DNA of 52,415 bases from Fidelibacterota bacterium (GTDB taxonomy: Bacteria; Fidelibacterota; UBA2242), in assembly GCA_016782645.1 (NCBI GenBank), contig JADHYC010000008.1:1-52415 (forward strand), given 5' to 3'. Shown in pieces: positions 33,940 through 42,703 of the stretch (its first letter is position 1; each line of letters begins with the position of its first letter). The translations under genes and the position numbers were made by a program. The notes under the pieces were generated by a model. The model did not search any database and had not been told where the DNA came from. It was given only the letters and a program-made list of their open reading frames with translations.

Positions 33940-35076
33940 CTAATCTGTTGATAAACGGAATAGCATAACTCTATCATTTCCAGTATCGGCTATATATACA
34001 ATCTGCTCTTCAAGAAAAGGAGAAACTGCAATTCCTTTGGGATTATTAAACTGTTTTGGTTCATCTCCGAATCCTACTACTGATTGCAATAAAATTCCAG
34101 TCGTAGAGAATCTATAGAATCCTGGAGTATGTGTTGTAGTATCTAATTCACTTTTAGAACTTCCAGCATCTACAACAAAAATATATCCTTGGCGATCTAA
34201 TGCTATATCTTCCGGATTCCAAATATATTCTGATGAGTAAAAATCTGTCCAAATAAGATTAGTATTCGGAACAAGTATTTCCTGTCCCTCAAACATAGAA
34301 GTAGTAATACTTTGAACCTTAAAACTATTAGTTAACTGACTGGTCCTGCCAGTCTGTGTAAACAAAAATGCTTTTGAATCTTCAGCACGGGATGATATAT
34401 CCAGATATCGCTCGCGAATCGATACTATTGAAGTTGGAAGAATTGCAGAAAACAGTCCCGTCCCATTTACATAAAGAGGAATGGGCCCTTTTAGAGTATT
34501 ATCTCCCCTAAAATCATATACAAAGCTGAATTCCAGATAATTTGTATTGCTATCAGCTACATCAATAACAGTGACATAATACTCAAATCCGTTATATACA
34601 GTAATTCCTGTGAATTGCCGATCTGGTTGGCTTGTTTGCTCATAAACCTCCTCAATAGGCGCATTACTGATAATGTGGTTATTATTAAAAAGGTCTATTT
34701 TATAAATCTTATTTGTCTTATTCACAATAAGCAATGCTAAGCTGTCATTTTGACTTATTGCTTCAGGATGTTCAATAAACTGTGAAACTCCCTGAATTTC
34801 ACCACCTGCATCCATCATAACTATCCGATTATTGTCAGTATCACAAACATAAACAAAATTATCAACACCAAAATATATATCTGAAGGTTTTTTAAAATCC
34901 CAACCATTTTCTTTATTCAAAATAGGGTAAATGAAATTATATACCTCTTTTCCAATATTCGAATAGCGATCTTCAACATCGGGAACAGTTGGTAATGAAT
35001 ATTTATCATGTGAACAGGACAGCATTAAGAATAATGAAAATAAACTTATTTTTAGATATCTCATTAGTATTCTCAT
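33940..35076 (-). CDS. NHL-repeat beta-propeller lipoprotein
   Basis: The 378-residue protein has a lipobox (LMLSC, C21). Several NHL-type units follow: DIYFGVDNFVYVCDTDNNRIVMMD, in the middle IALDRQGYIFVVDAGS, and near the end IAVSPFLEEQIVYIADTGNDRVMLF. NHL propellers bind ligands or partners on the cell surface. The ATG overlaps the TAA of the PorV-like gene in the form TAATG, so the two are translationally coupled. It is the last gene of the six-gene surface operon. Confidence 0.78.
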   Translation of the reverse strand: MRILMRYLKISLFSLFLMLSCSHDKYSLPTVPDVEDRYSNIGKEVYNFIYPILNKENGWDFKKPSDIYFGVDNFVYVCDTDNNRIVMMDAGGEIQGVSQFIEHPEAISQNDSLALLIVNKTNKIYKIDLFNNNHIISNAPIEEVYEQTSQPDRQFTGITVYNGFEYYVTVIDVADSNTNYLEFSFVYDFRGDNTLKGPIPLYVNGTGLFSAILPTSIVSIRERYLDISSRAEDSKAFLFTQTGRTSQLTNSFKVQSITTSMFEGQEILVPNTNLIWTDFYSSEYIWNPEDIALDRQGYIFVVDAGSSKSELDTTTHTPGFYRFSTTGILLQSVVGFGDEPKQFNNPKGIAVSPFLEEQIVYIADTGNDRVMLFRLSTD

Positions 35077-36080
35077 TAAAACATTAAATGTACTGTAAAT
35101 TGATTGATATATCCTAACCTTCCAAAGTTGGAAAAGGAATAATCTAAATGTAAATTACCACCGGCAGCTGGAATATTAATTCCCAGCCCAAGGGAAATAT
35201 CCCTTTCTACCCTGCCGGTTATGTAACCTCCGCGTATAGCTATTAGCTTTCGCCACCAATATTCAACACCTAAATTAATATTTTCGATATTGTCATTTGG
35301 ATGGTTCAATTGGACAGACCATGTTAATTTATGTATAGAATTCTCAAAGACTTCAGTAGCTATACCAATTCTAAACATTATGGGTGGTGAAAATTTTTGA
35401 AATTCATCAACCTCAATTTTTTCATTGTCCAGATTTTCATATATAAAACTTCCAGATGGGGCAATTTCGGGGCCAAAATTTGAAACCGATACAGCAAATC
35501 TTGTTGTTTTCCATCCGGTTTTATAATACGTACCAAAATCAAAAAGAAAGGATGACATACTTAATTCAGCCAGTGTTTCATTAAGGTACTTTACAGTAAT
35601 TCCAAAACTAAACTTGTCAGTCATATTTCTTGCATAAGTAAGTCCGGCTACAAAATCAGAATACGAAAAATAGCTGCCCGTACCAAATGGCTGAAGTTCT
35701 GTAGTTTCCATCATATCTTCTGTGCTGAGTACTGTAAAAAATAGACCTATAGAATTTACCGTATTTATATGGTAGACAAGACCTGCATAATCTACATTAA
35801 TATCAACAAACCATTTAATATGTGAGAAGAAGAGATCGTTCTTATTAAATTGGCTTATCCCGGCAGGATTCCAGTAAAGCGCTTCAGCATCATTAGCCAC
35901 AGCGACAAATGATTCTCCCATTCCAAGGGAACGAGCACCTATGCCAATTTTTAAAAATTGTGCAGCCGAAGTACCTACACGCTGTCCTCCAAGATTTGGA
36001 AATAGCTGACCACAAACCGAATTACTTATTAACAATAAAAAAATTGATGTGGTAATGATCTTATGTATCTTTACTTTCAT
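35076..36080 (-). CDS. PorV/PorQ-family outer-membrane barrel protein
   Basis: The 334-residue protein has a signal peptide (cut near VCGQ), then AQFLKIGIGARSLGMGESFVAVANDAEALYWNPAGIS, the hallmark of PorV/PorQ (UPF0164) proteins, spread across a FadL-like 14-strand barrel that ends in FTVHLMF. PorV is the shuttle that passes type IX cargo to the sortase PorU; other members sit in different complexes. Two proteins with sorting domains are encoded upstream in the same operon, which supports a role in their export or attachment. The start lies 5 bp after the receptor gene stop. Confidence 0.85.
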   Translation of the reverse strand: MKVKIHKIITTSIFLLLISNSVCGQLFPNLGGQRVGTSAAQFLKIGIGARSLGMGESFVAVANDAEALYWNPAGISQFNKNDLFFSHIKWFVDINVDYAGLVYHINTVNSIGLFFTVLSTEDMMETTELQPFGTGSYFSYSDFVAGLTYARNMTDKFSFGITVKYLNETLAELSMSSFLFDFGTYYKTGWKTTRFAVSVSNFGPEIAPSGSFIYENLDNEKIEVDEFQKFSPPIMFRIGIATEVFENSIHKLTWSVQLNHPNDNIENINLGVEYWWRKLIAIRGGYITGRVERDISLGLGINIPAAGGNLHLDYSFSNFGRLGYINQFTVHLMF

Positions 36081-36085
36081 AATGT

Positions 36086-38959
36086 TTAAAATTCTACAGA
36101 CATTCCAAAACGAATATTTCTTGGCTCTTTATATCTTGCAGGATTCAGCGGAAAAGGATTAGAAATAGGAAATGTTAGATCAGGATAGAGTGGATCGTTC
36201 CAGCTAATAGGAGTAGGGTCACCATACTCGTATGCTCTTCCAGTAACACTATTGATGATATTTGCATTCTTATTATTAAAAAGATTATGTATTTCAACAG
36301 TAAAAGTGTATTTCAGCCCCATAATTTTAAAGAATTTCTTAATACTAAGATCAGCCCATTGCCAATTAGTACCAATTTTACTATAAGCCAGACTCTGATC
36401 TTTCACTCTGGTATAAACAGGACGACCATCATTAGGGCGGTAATAAACAAATTCTGCTGGCGTATAACGCTTACCCGCTTGAATAAACCATCTGAAGTTT
36501 ATATTCCAATTACTTAAAAATTTCATTCCCAATATAGTAGGTCCTTTTCTCTCAGGGACAAACCAATTCGCATTAGCAGATATCTGCCAGGGACGATCCC
36601 ATATCGCAAAAGTCTCTTTAATTGGCTCTTCTGAAATACTCCCTCGTGCAACTAATAGCCCAACGTCAGGAGATGAAGATTTGGTAGTTGCTATCGAATA
36701 TGAGCCATTAATACTACCAGAAAAATATTTTCCAATTCTTGTTTTATATTCTAACTCTATACCTCTGGAACGTGCATAATCAAGATTTATATAAAAAATA
36801 GCAGAACCAATTCGAGGAATACCACTAATCGTAGTAGTCTGCACATAATCAAATATATCCTTATAATAGCTTGTAAAACTAATGACGTCATTCTCAGAAA
36901 ATTTATGACGAATTCCAAGCTCATATATCACAGATGTTTCAGGGTTAAGATTCGGATTACCAAATTTTTGATAAGAAGATTTTGAGCTTACTCCTCCTAA
37001 TTTGGCATATACGAACTGTGGGCGAGGACGCTTTGAAAAGTGACCGTAATTAAAAAATAGCATCTGGTTATCAGAAATTGGATGCGAAACTCCCAACCTT
37101 GGCATAAGGCGCATTTTAAATCTATGATCAAATAATTTATAAGTTTCATCCTTATACTGTTGCCTCATAGCATCGGTTAGAATGTTATCGGGATCCTCAA
37201 CTGCTCTATCTACATATTTTCCGGGAAACCAGTAATCCAATCTTAACCCTACATTAAGGTAAAATCCCTCAAATTTGATATCATCCTGACAATAGAAAGC
37301 ACCATCTGCTGGATAAACTCGATAAATATCCTGACTTGAGCCAAAACCCCCCTCCATCCAGGGATCAACAATATCTATCAGCTGCATTTCTTTAAAAGAG
37401 GACTCAAAACCTGCTTTTAAAGAGTGAATATCCCCGATTCGGCTGGTAATATTTCCTTTAAGAATATACAATTCAACATAGTGATCATGCCAGAATGTTG
37501 CATTTCCATAATCATAGAAACCATCACCAGGGACAACTCTAATTTTTGTCGTGTCCCATGCAGTGAAATATTCAATAGGAATCCGTGATACATCTATTGG
37601 AAAAGAGTACTCAGACCAATGTTTTCCATTCCAATCAGAACGCAAATGCGCCCAGTATTGACTGAATTTAAATTCATAAAATGTTCTTCTATTCAGAGTA
37701 TGGGACCACGTTAATAAAAGATGTTCGTTATTATGGGAATATGTATTGAACCTATCCAGATTCTTCGAAAAATCGTAAGGAAATCCAGGACCGGGTTCAA
37801 CATATTCTAGATTCGTCTGGAGAGATTGTTTGTTTTGATTGATTGCAATGGACCTGTTATATGACAAAATTAGTTTGTGCGTATCATCAATCTTCCAAGT
37901 AAGTTTATAAAGTCCAACCCAGTTATTATTTTGCCTCGGAGAAAAAGTAGTCGGTGCAAGTATGTTTCTACCGAAAATTTCAAATGTTGGTGTGATAGAC
38001 GATTTTAGTTGCTCTGCTGTTTTATGTGTATAGTCATCAGAAACCATTCCATAGAAATTAAAGAAGAAATAGAACTTTCCAGGCAGTTTAATTCCAATCG
38101 CAGGCAATAAATTTGATGTGACCGGCTCTTTACCGCCTATATTCACCTCACAAATATCGGTATTAAAACTCCACTTACTTTCCCTGAATAGCCCTAGGTT
38201 ATCCGATTTATAAGAAAAATAGCCTTCATACTTATCTTGCCCTGACTTTGTTTTTACATTCACAATTCCTGAAGTCGCTTGACCATATTCAGCCCTGAAT
38301 CCACCAGTGATAATTTCTACTTCCTCAATGGCTTTAGCACTGATATTCAGTCCAAATCCAGTACCAGATAATGGATCTTGTACAGAAATATCATCAAGAA
38401 GGTATTGAACCTCATAGGTTCGACTACCCCGAATATGTATTTCGTTATCCTGTTCAGTAACACCTACCTGTTCGGAAATAATATCCTGAACATTATCAAG
38501 CGGACGATTATATATATCTTCTTTACTAACTGATCGGATAGTACCAGTTTCATTGAGTTGCAGAAGAGGTTTGGCACCTATTACCACTATTTCCTGTCCT
38601 AAAGCGAGAGCAGTCTGTTCCATCTCGAAATTTATTATAACCTTTTTTCCTGATTCTACCCTCACCCCGGTTTTTTGAATAATTTTATAGCCAATATAAC
38701 TTATTTCCATTGTATATTCTGCGGGATTCACGTTGCGAATAACATAATGACCAAAAGCATCTGTAGAAATCCCTAAATATGTACCTAATATCATAATATT
38801 AACACCAACAAGCGGCTCTTTTGTCTTGAAATCTTGAATAACTCCTTCAATTGTACCAGGACTTCTGCTCTGTGAATAAACGATTGAAGCGAGTAAAAAG
38901 AACCCAAAAAAGAAAATCAGTAATTTGTAAAAAATGATCTGTTTTCTATTCAAACACAT
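36086..38959 (-). CDS. TonB-dependent outer membrane receptor of the surface operon
   Basis: The 957-residue protein has a signal (cut near VYSQ), a carboxypeptidase-regulatory domain (IEGVIQDFKTKEPLVGVNIMI), a plug (NVQDIISEQVGVTEQDNEIHIRG in pieces, then VQYLLDDISVQD, and GGFRAEYGQATSGIVNVKTKSG) and a long barrel ending in FGMSVEF. Its first 14 bp overlap the 3' end of the lipoprotein gene. Compared with the two receptors at 21-27 kb it belongs to a different subgroup. The ligand is unknown. A truncated relative lies at 44990-45889 on the other strand. Confidence 0.9.
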   Translation of the reverse strand: MCLNRKQIIFYKLLIFFFGFFLLASIVYSQSRSPGTIEGVIQDFKTKEPLVGVNIMILGTYLGISTDAFGHYVIRNVNPAEYTMEISYIGYKIIQKTGVRVESGKKVIINFEMEQTALALGQEIVVIGAKPLLQLNETGTIRSVSKEDIYNRPLDNVQDIISEQVGVTEQDNEIHIRGSRTYEVQYLLDDISVQDPLSGTGFGLNISAKAIEEVEIITGGFRAEYGQATSGIVNVKTKSGQDKYEGYFSYKSDNLGLFRESKWSFNTDICEVNIGGKEPVTSNLLPAIGIKLPGKFYFFFNFYGMVSDDYTHKTAEQLKSSITPTFEIFGRNILAPTTFSPRQNNNWVGLYKLTWKIDDTHKLILSYNRSIAINQNKQSLQTNLEYVEPGPGFPYDFSKNLDRFNTYSHNNEHLLLTWSHTLNRRTFYEFKFSQYWAHLRSDWNGKHWSEYSFPIDVSRIPIEYFTAWDTTKIRVVPGDGFYDYGNATFWHDHYVELYILKGNITSRIGDIHSLKAGFESSFKEMQLIDIVDPWMEGGFGSSQDIYRVYPADGAFYCQDDIKFEGFYLNVGLRLDYWFPGKYVDRAVEDPDNILTDAMRQQYKDETYKLFDHRFKMRLMPRLGVSHPISDNQMLFFNYGHFSKRPRPQFVYAKLGGVSSKSSYQKFGNPNLNPETSVIYELGIRHKFSENDVISFTSYYKDIFDYVQTTTISGIPRIGSAIFYINLDYARSRGIELEYKTRIGKYFSGSINGSYSIATTKSSSPDVGLLVARGSISEEPIKETFAIWDRPWQISANANWFVPERKGPTILGMKFLSNWNINFRWFIQAGKRYTPAEFVYYRPNDGRPVYTRVKDQSLAYSKIGTNWQWADLSIKKFFKIMGLKYTFTVEIHNLFNNKNANIINSVTGRAYEYGDPTPISWNDPLYPDLTFPISNPFPLNPARYKEPRNIRFGMSVEF

Positions 38960-40664
38960 AGTTTAAAATAATATTGAAAAATTCATTTAAATTGTCATTT
39001 CCATTTAACTGGTGTAAAGGTGCACCGGAAAAAACAAAATCATAAACACCGGTGTTATCATTTCTCCCTAATAAAACAAATAGTGGGTTACTCTCTGTAC
39101 CAGGATCGGCATATTCATATAGATTTACAGACCCTTCTTTAGGTGCCGTTGATATTACACCAAAGATAATATTCGAAACTTTAAGTTCAGGTAGTAGATA
39201 TGGTGCATCTGGAAAAATTTCCTGAAAATCTGATTGAGGATTGAATACAGATCCCGGAAGCATCCTATCATAATATTTGCCCAGTGAATCAACAGGAGAA
39301 AAGGCAAGTGGTTCACCCTGAGAACCAAACCCTGTATTAAATTGCGCAATAAAAATTATTTTACCGCCATTTTCTAAAAATTCAGGAATTGCAATCTGTG
39401 CAGCAATAAAATGTTCATCGTCTGCTTTGACTAAATCAGTATACCATATAACCCTATCAAATAGTTTCAGAGTCTCCTTAAACTGAATAACGGATAAGGG
39501 GAAAATCTCTTCAATATTCCAGTAATCATAATCGCCACTCTCAGGAATCACTGTGTTAAGCATCGACTTATAATATGCATCTGGAAATCCAAAAGTAGCA
39601 GATTCAGAGATGTGATCGTCAATTAATAAATATCTGCTCTTTGGTTTTTTCGCATACCAGAATGATAAAGTGTCTTCCGGCATGCGAATAGTCTCACTTT
39701 TCGATCCGGCAATATCTACAGCACGGATATAAAAAGAATGAGAGCCTTCTGTTAATCCGCTATCCGCATTTAAAGTAAGATTTCTCATATAACCCGGACC
39801 AGTATGCCAATTTGTGGTATCATCAAGAGCATATTCAAATCTAACAATAGTTGAATCTCCGTCTAGATCAGAGGCAGTCCAGATAAAAGTCGTCACTGTG
39901 AAAGTAGTGTCAGGCACTCTGCTAACCATCGTCCATCGTATTTCCGGAGGAGAATTTTTAATTGGAAAATATTGTTTAGCAGGTGTTGGATCAACCGCTC
40001 CTAATGTGTCCGTCGGAGGAAGACTTAGAAGTTCTTTCCCTGTTAATAGAGCAAGAGAAGACCCCATTATGGATTGTACTCCGCTATTATCTCCCTCTGA
40101 CAGAACTAAATCAAGACTATCAAGAATTAATAGTTCAATACCAACATCTGAAAAATATTCATTATCTACATCAGATTTTGTAGGTACTTCATAATCCCAT
40201 AATGCGGTATTATCTACAGCTTTAACCTGAAACAGGTAAATGGTATCTGTCCTTGTAATTTCGAGAGGAAAAACATATGAGTGTTCAGTTGTAAATATCC
40301 AATCCGTATTGACAGGAGTTTCTTTCCATGTATAGTAAAAACCTGTTACAAAACCATCCGGATCCCGCCCATCCCATGAGATTTTTTGGACACTCTTAGT
40401 GTAATTCAATGTATCTTTAGAAGAAATAAAAATACTCGTTTCAGGTGGGATGTTCTCTTTATAATCCGTAATTTTTTGATAATCACAACCATTATTAACA
40501 AACAAAACAATTGCAACAATAAAAAGTGAAAACAAAAACCTTCTATTATGGATCCCTGAATTGAGCAATTTATATAACACAAACACTTTTGTTTGTGTAG
40601 AGATTGGGTGGTGTTTAAACCACCACCCAATCTTGTTAATATTTCCTTTAAACCGATTGCACAT
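38946..40664 (-). CDS. surface-operon lipoprotein with Ig-like domain; start uncertain
   Basis: From ATG 40664, which overlaps the previous stop as TAATG, there are 572 residues, but the lipobox (FVNNGC) lies at C60, far too deep for a signal peptide. Codons 11-37 are made of a hairpin (40602-40632) and a 50-bp repeat shared with 33.5 kb. The true start is likely after them, for example TTG 40535, though no clean ribosome site is seen. The mature part has an Ig/FN3-like region (PPEIRWTMVSRVPDTTF, then SFYIRAVDIAGSK) and a Rossmann-like part (RYLLIDDHISESA, GGKIIFIAQFNTGFG). No known function. Confidence 0.7.
   Translation of the reverse strand: MCNRFKGNINKIGWWFKHHPISTQTKVFVLYKLLNSGIHNRRFLFSLFIVAIVLFVNNGCDYQKITDYKENIPPETSIFISSKDTLNYTKSVQKISWDGRDPDGFVTGFYYTWKETPVNTDWIFTTEHSYVFPLEITRTDTIYLFQVKAVDNTALWDYEVPTKSDVDNEYFSDVGIELLILDSLDLVLSEGDNSGVQSIMGSSLALLTGKELLSLPPTDTLGAVDPTPAKQYFPIKNSPPEIRWTMVSRVPDTTFTVTTFIWTASDLDGDSTIVRFEYALDDTTNWHTGPGYMRNLTLNADSGLTEGSHSFYIRAVDIAGSKSETIRMPEDTLSFWYAKKPKSRYLLIDDHISESATFGFPDAYYKSMLNTVIPESGDYDYWNIEEIFPLSVIQFKETLKLFDRVIWYTDLVKADDEHFIAAQIAIPEFLENGGKIIFIAQFNTGFGSQGEPLAFSPVDSLGKYYDRMLPGSVFNPQSDFQEIFPDAPYLLPELKVSNIIFGVISTAPKEGSVNLYEYADPGTESNPLFVLLGRNDNTGVYDFVFSGAPLHQLNGNDNLNEFFNIILNYVFE
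40555..40604. repeat. 50-bp dispersed repeat, second copy
   Basis: This segment matches the reverse complement of 33541-33590 at 44 of 50 positions by my count, including an inner hairpin formed by CACAAACA and TGTTTGTG. Here it lies in the leader of the lipoprotein gene, between the previous stop and the signal peptide. Confidence 0.75.
40602..40632. terminator. strong hairpin in the surface operon
   Basis: GATTGGGTGGTG (40602-40613) and CACCACCCAATC (40621-40632) form a perfect 12-bp stem with a 7-nt loop. This is the most stable hairpin in the region. It has no clear T-run on the minus strand, so it may act as a partial terminator or as a barrier that protects mRNA ends and sets different levels for upstream and downstream genes. 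Confidence 0.55.
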
Positions 40665-42661
40665 TATTTTAAGAATAACATCTTTTTAGAATCTGTGAAG
40701 TTATTTCCCTGTAATCTATAAAAATACAATCCTGAACTAACCGGTAAGCCGGAATAATCTAATCCATTCCATTGAACCTCATAAACTCCCGGTGCAACTC
40801 TTCCATCATATAGAGTTCTAACTTTTTTTCCTAATATGTTGTAAATAGTTATTGAAACCGGACTGAATTCAGGAACACTGAATCGTATTGAGGTCTTCAT
40901 ATTAAATGGGTTGGGGAAATTTTGTCCTAAATTATATCTATCAATAATATCGGGCTGAGATTCATCCAGGTGTGTAATGTGACCAACTATATCTAAAGTA
41001 TCTCGTGGTAGTAATTTATAGTCTCCATAGCTGTAATAATGAATTGCAATTATTTTCTCAATAGTTTCATTTAGAGCAAAAGTAGAATCCAAATTACCTC
41101 CAAATGCACTCATTGCATCATCGACACGTAATGGGCCAGAACCATCATCCACCTCAAATTCACCATAATTACCAGGACTATCAGGAAATGGGTCAGTTAT
41201 AGTCAAATTCTCTACCTGGATAAGAATACTTTCATAAGCCTCGGCATTTACACCTCCTGTTGTGATCTCTCCGGTAGTCACTAAAATAGGATCAAAAACA
41301 CCATAATCAGCTGTTACCACTTCAAAGCTTGTAATATCACTTAAACGGGTTACACCATAATTCTCTTCAACAGTTCCGGTTACTCTAACCCAATCACCTT
41401 TTTTCGGTTTATTAGTGGCATCATATATCCAGATACCGTACCAGGCACTGTCTTTTTCCTGTATGTAATAGTTATTCACCCAATCAGTAGAATCGGTAGT
41501 AACAACACCTTCTAATGCTACTGGAAAATATACATAGCCGGATCCGTCATAAGAGTAACCCCAGGTAAATTGGACATCTTTGATATCCAGCCCTTCATCC
41601 CGTATTACGTAGTGATAGACCCTTTCAGTAGTATCTCCCGGCACTTGTGAAAAATCACCTTCGTTATCTACAGCTGAAATAAAATATCGCATAAAAGAAT
41701 TATTTGCTTGTATGGGGATTTGGGCAGAGAAAGTATCTTCAATAGCCGTCATGGTTACTGATACAAAATCTCCACAATCAACACTATAGTGTACCTGGGC
41801 AGAATCAACTTCTAAGTTGTCAATAATAACAGCAGAAACTGTCACAACATCACTAGAAGTTGGAGTACCAATATCTCTTCTAACAGTTGATATTTCCGGA
41901 GGGTTGGTCAGAATTTCAATATCTGAATCATCTCTGGGATTAATTGTAAAAAATGCCATCCCTACATCTCTTACGAATCCTTGAATGTTTAAGCGTGTCC
42001 CATTAGCTGCCCAAGGATTTGAACCCTGGTCGAACTGACCCCGGAAATACATGAAATAATCATCAATATATCCTGTAGAAGTCCCATCGGTAATAACAGC
42101 CTGGTTTGAAACATAGCTATTATTGGTAATCGTTACATTCTCTACTCTGACATATTGACTTTCCCACTGCTCTCCGGCATTATGTGTGGCTAAATCGGCA
42201 AGCGTAAGAAGTTTCGGTTCAGGCAAAGTATTACCGTATGACACAATCGTAACAGGGGTTACCGGATTAGTAAGAATGGCTAATTGCGTAATTCCGGAAT
42301 AGTCAGCCATTACACCGGTAAAATAAACCTCATCTCCTTCCTGAACGAAACTGTAAAGTGTATTTACTTCAAATGTATCGTTCTGGAGTACTAAAATCCC
42401 CGACCACGGGTCTGCTAAAGGCTCAGTGATATAGTTAGACCAGCGCGCACCAATCCATAATTCACGCGGACCATGCTGAACTAAACCTTTCACAACAACA
42501 GTATCCCCATGGTAATAGGAATCCTGGCTTGAATCCGGATTTGGTACATACTGCAGATCGTGAATTGAAATAGTATCATAGACTGCTGTCTGTGCAGAAG
42601 CACTGGATAACAGAACAAATGAAACTAAAAAAAACAACACAGTAACAAAGCATCTTCTCAT
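40664..42661 (-). CDS. secreted protein with OB-fold-like domains and type IX sorting domain
   Basis: The 665-residue protein has a signal peptide (cut near ASAQ). Three OB-fold-like units occur: the first with HGDTVVVKGLVQHG, the second with LRVENVTI-like text (QYVRVENVTITNNSYVSNQA), the third with KPKKGDWVRVTGTVEENYGVTRL. An Ig-like unit sits between them (VRRDIGTPTSSDVVTVSAVI). The C-terminal sorting domain reads NFPNPFN, ITIYNILGKKVRTLYDG, SSGLYFYRL, KKMLFLK. OB units of this kind (DUF5689-like) occur in secreted nucleases and adhesins, but no catalytic site is seen. It is exported by type IX secretion and probably stays on the surface. Confidence 0.8.
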   Translation of the reverse strand: MRRCFVTVLFFLVSFVLLSSASAQTAVYDTISIHDLQYVPNPDSSQDSYYHGDTVVVKGLVQHGPRELWIGARWSNYITEPLADPWSGILVLQNDTFEVNTLYSFVQEGDEVYFTGVMADYSGITQLAILTNPVTPVTIVSYGNTLPEPKLLTLADLATHNAGEQWESQYVRVENVTITNNSYVSNQAVITDGTSTGYIDDYFMYFRGQFDQGSNPWAANGTRLNIQGFVRDVGMAFFTINPRDDSDIEILTNPPEISTVRRDIGTPTSSDVVTVSAVIIDNLEVDSAQVHYSVDCGDFVSVTMTAIEDTFSAQIPIQANNSFMRYFISAVDNEGDFSQVPGDTTERVYHYVIRDEGLDIKDVQFTWGYSYDGSGYVYFPVALEGVVTTDSTDWVNNYYIQEKDSAWYGIWIYDATNKPKKGDWVRVTGTVEENYGVTRLSDITSFEVVTADYGVFDPILVTTGEITTGGVNAEAYESILIQVENLTITDPFPDSPGNYGEFEVDDGSGPLRVDDAMSAFGGNLDSTFALNETIEKIIAIHYYSYGDYKLLPRDTLDIVGHITHLDESQPDIIDRYNLGQNFPNPFNMKTSIRFSVPEFSPVSITIYNILGKKVRTLYDGRVAPGVYEVQWNGLDYSGLPVSSGLYFYRLQGNNFTDSKKMLFLK

Positions 42662-42703
42662 TTTGTCCTCCTCTTAAAAAATTAAAAATGACATCATCTT
42701 TTA

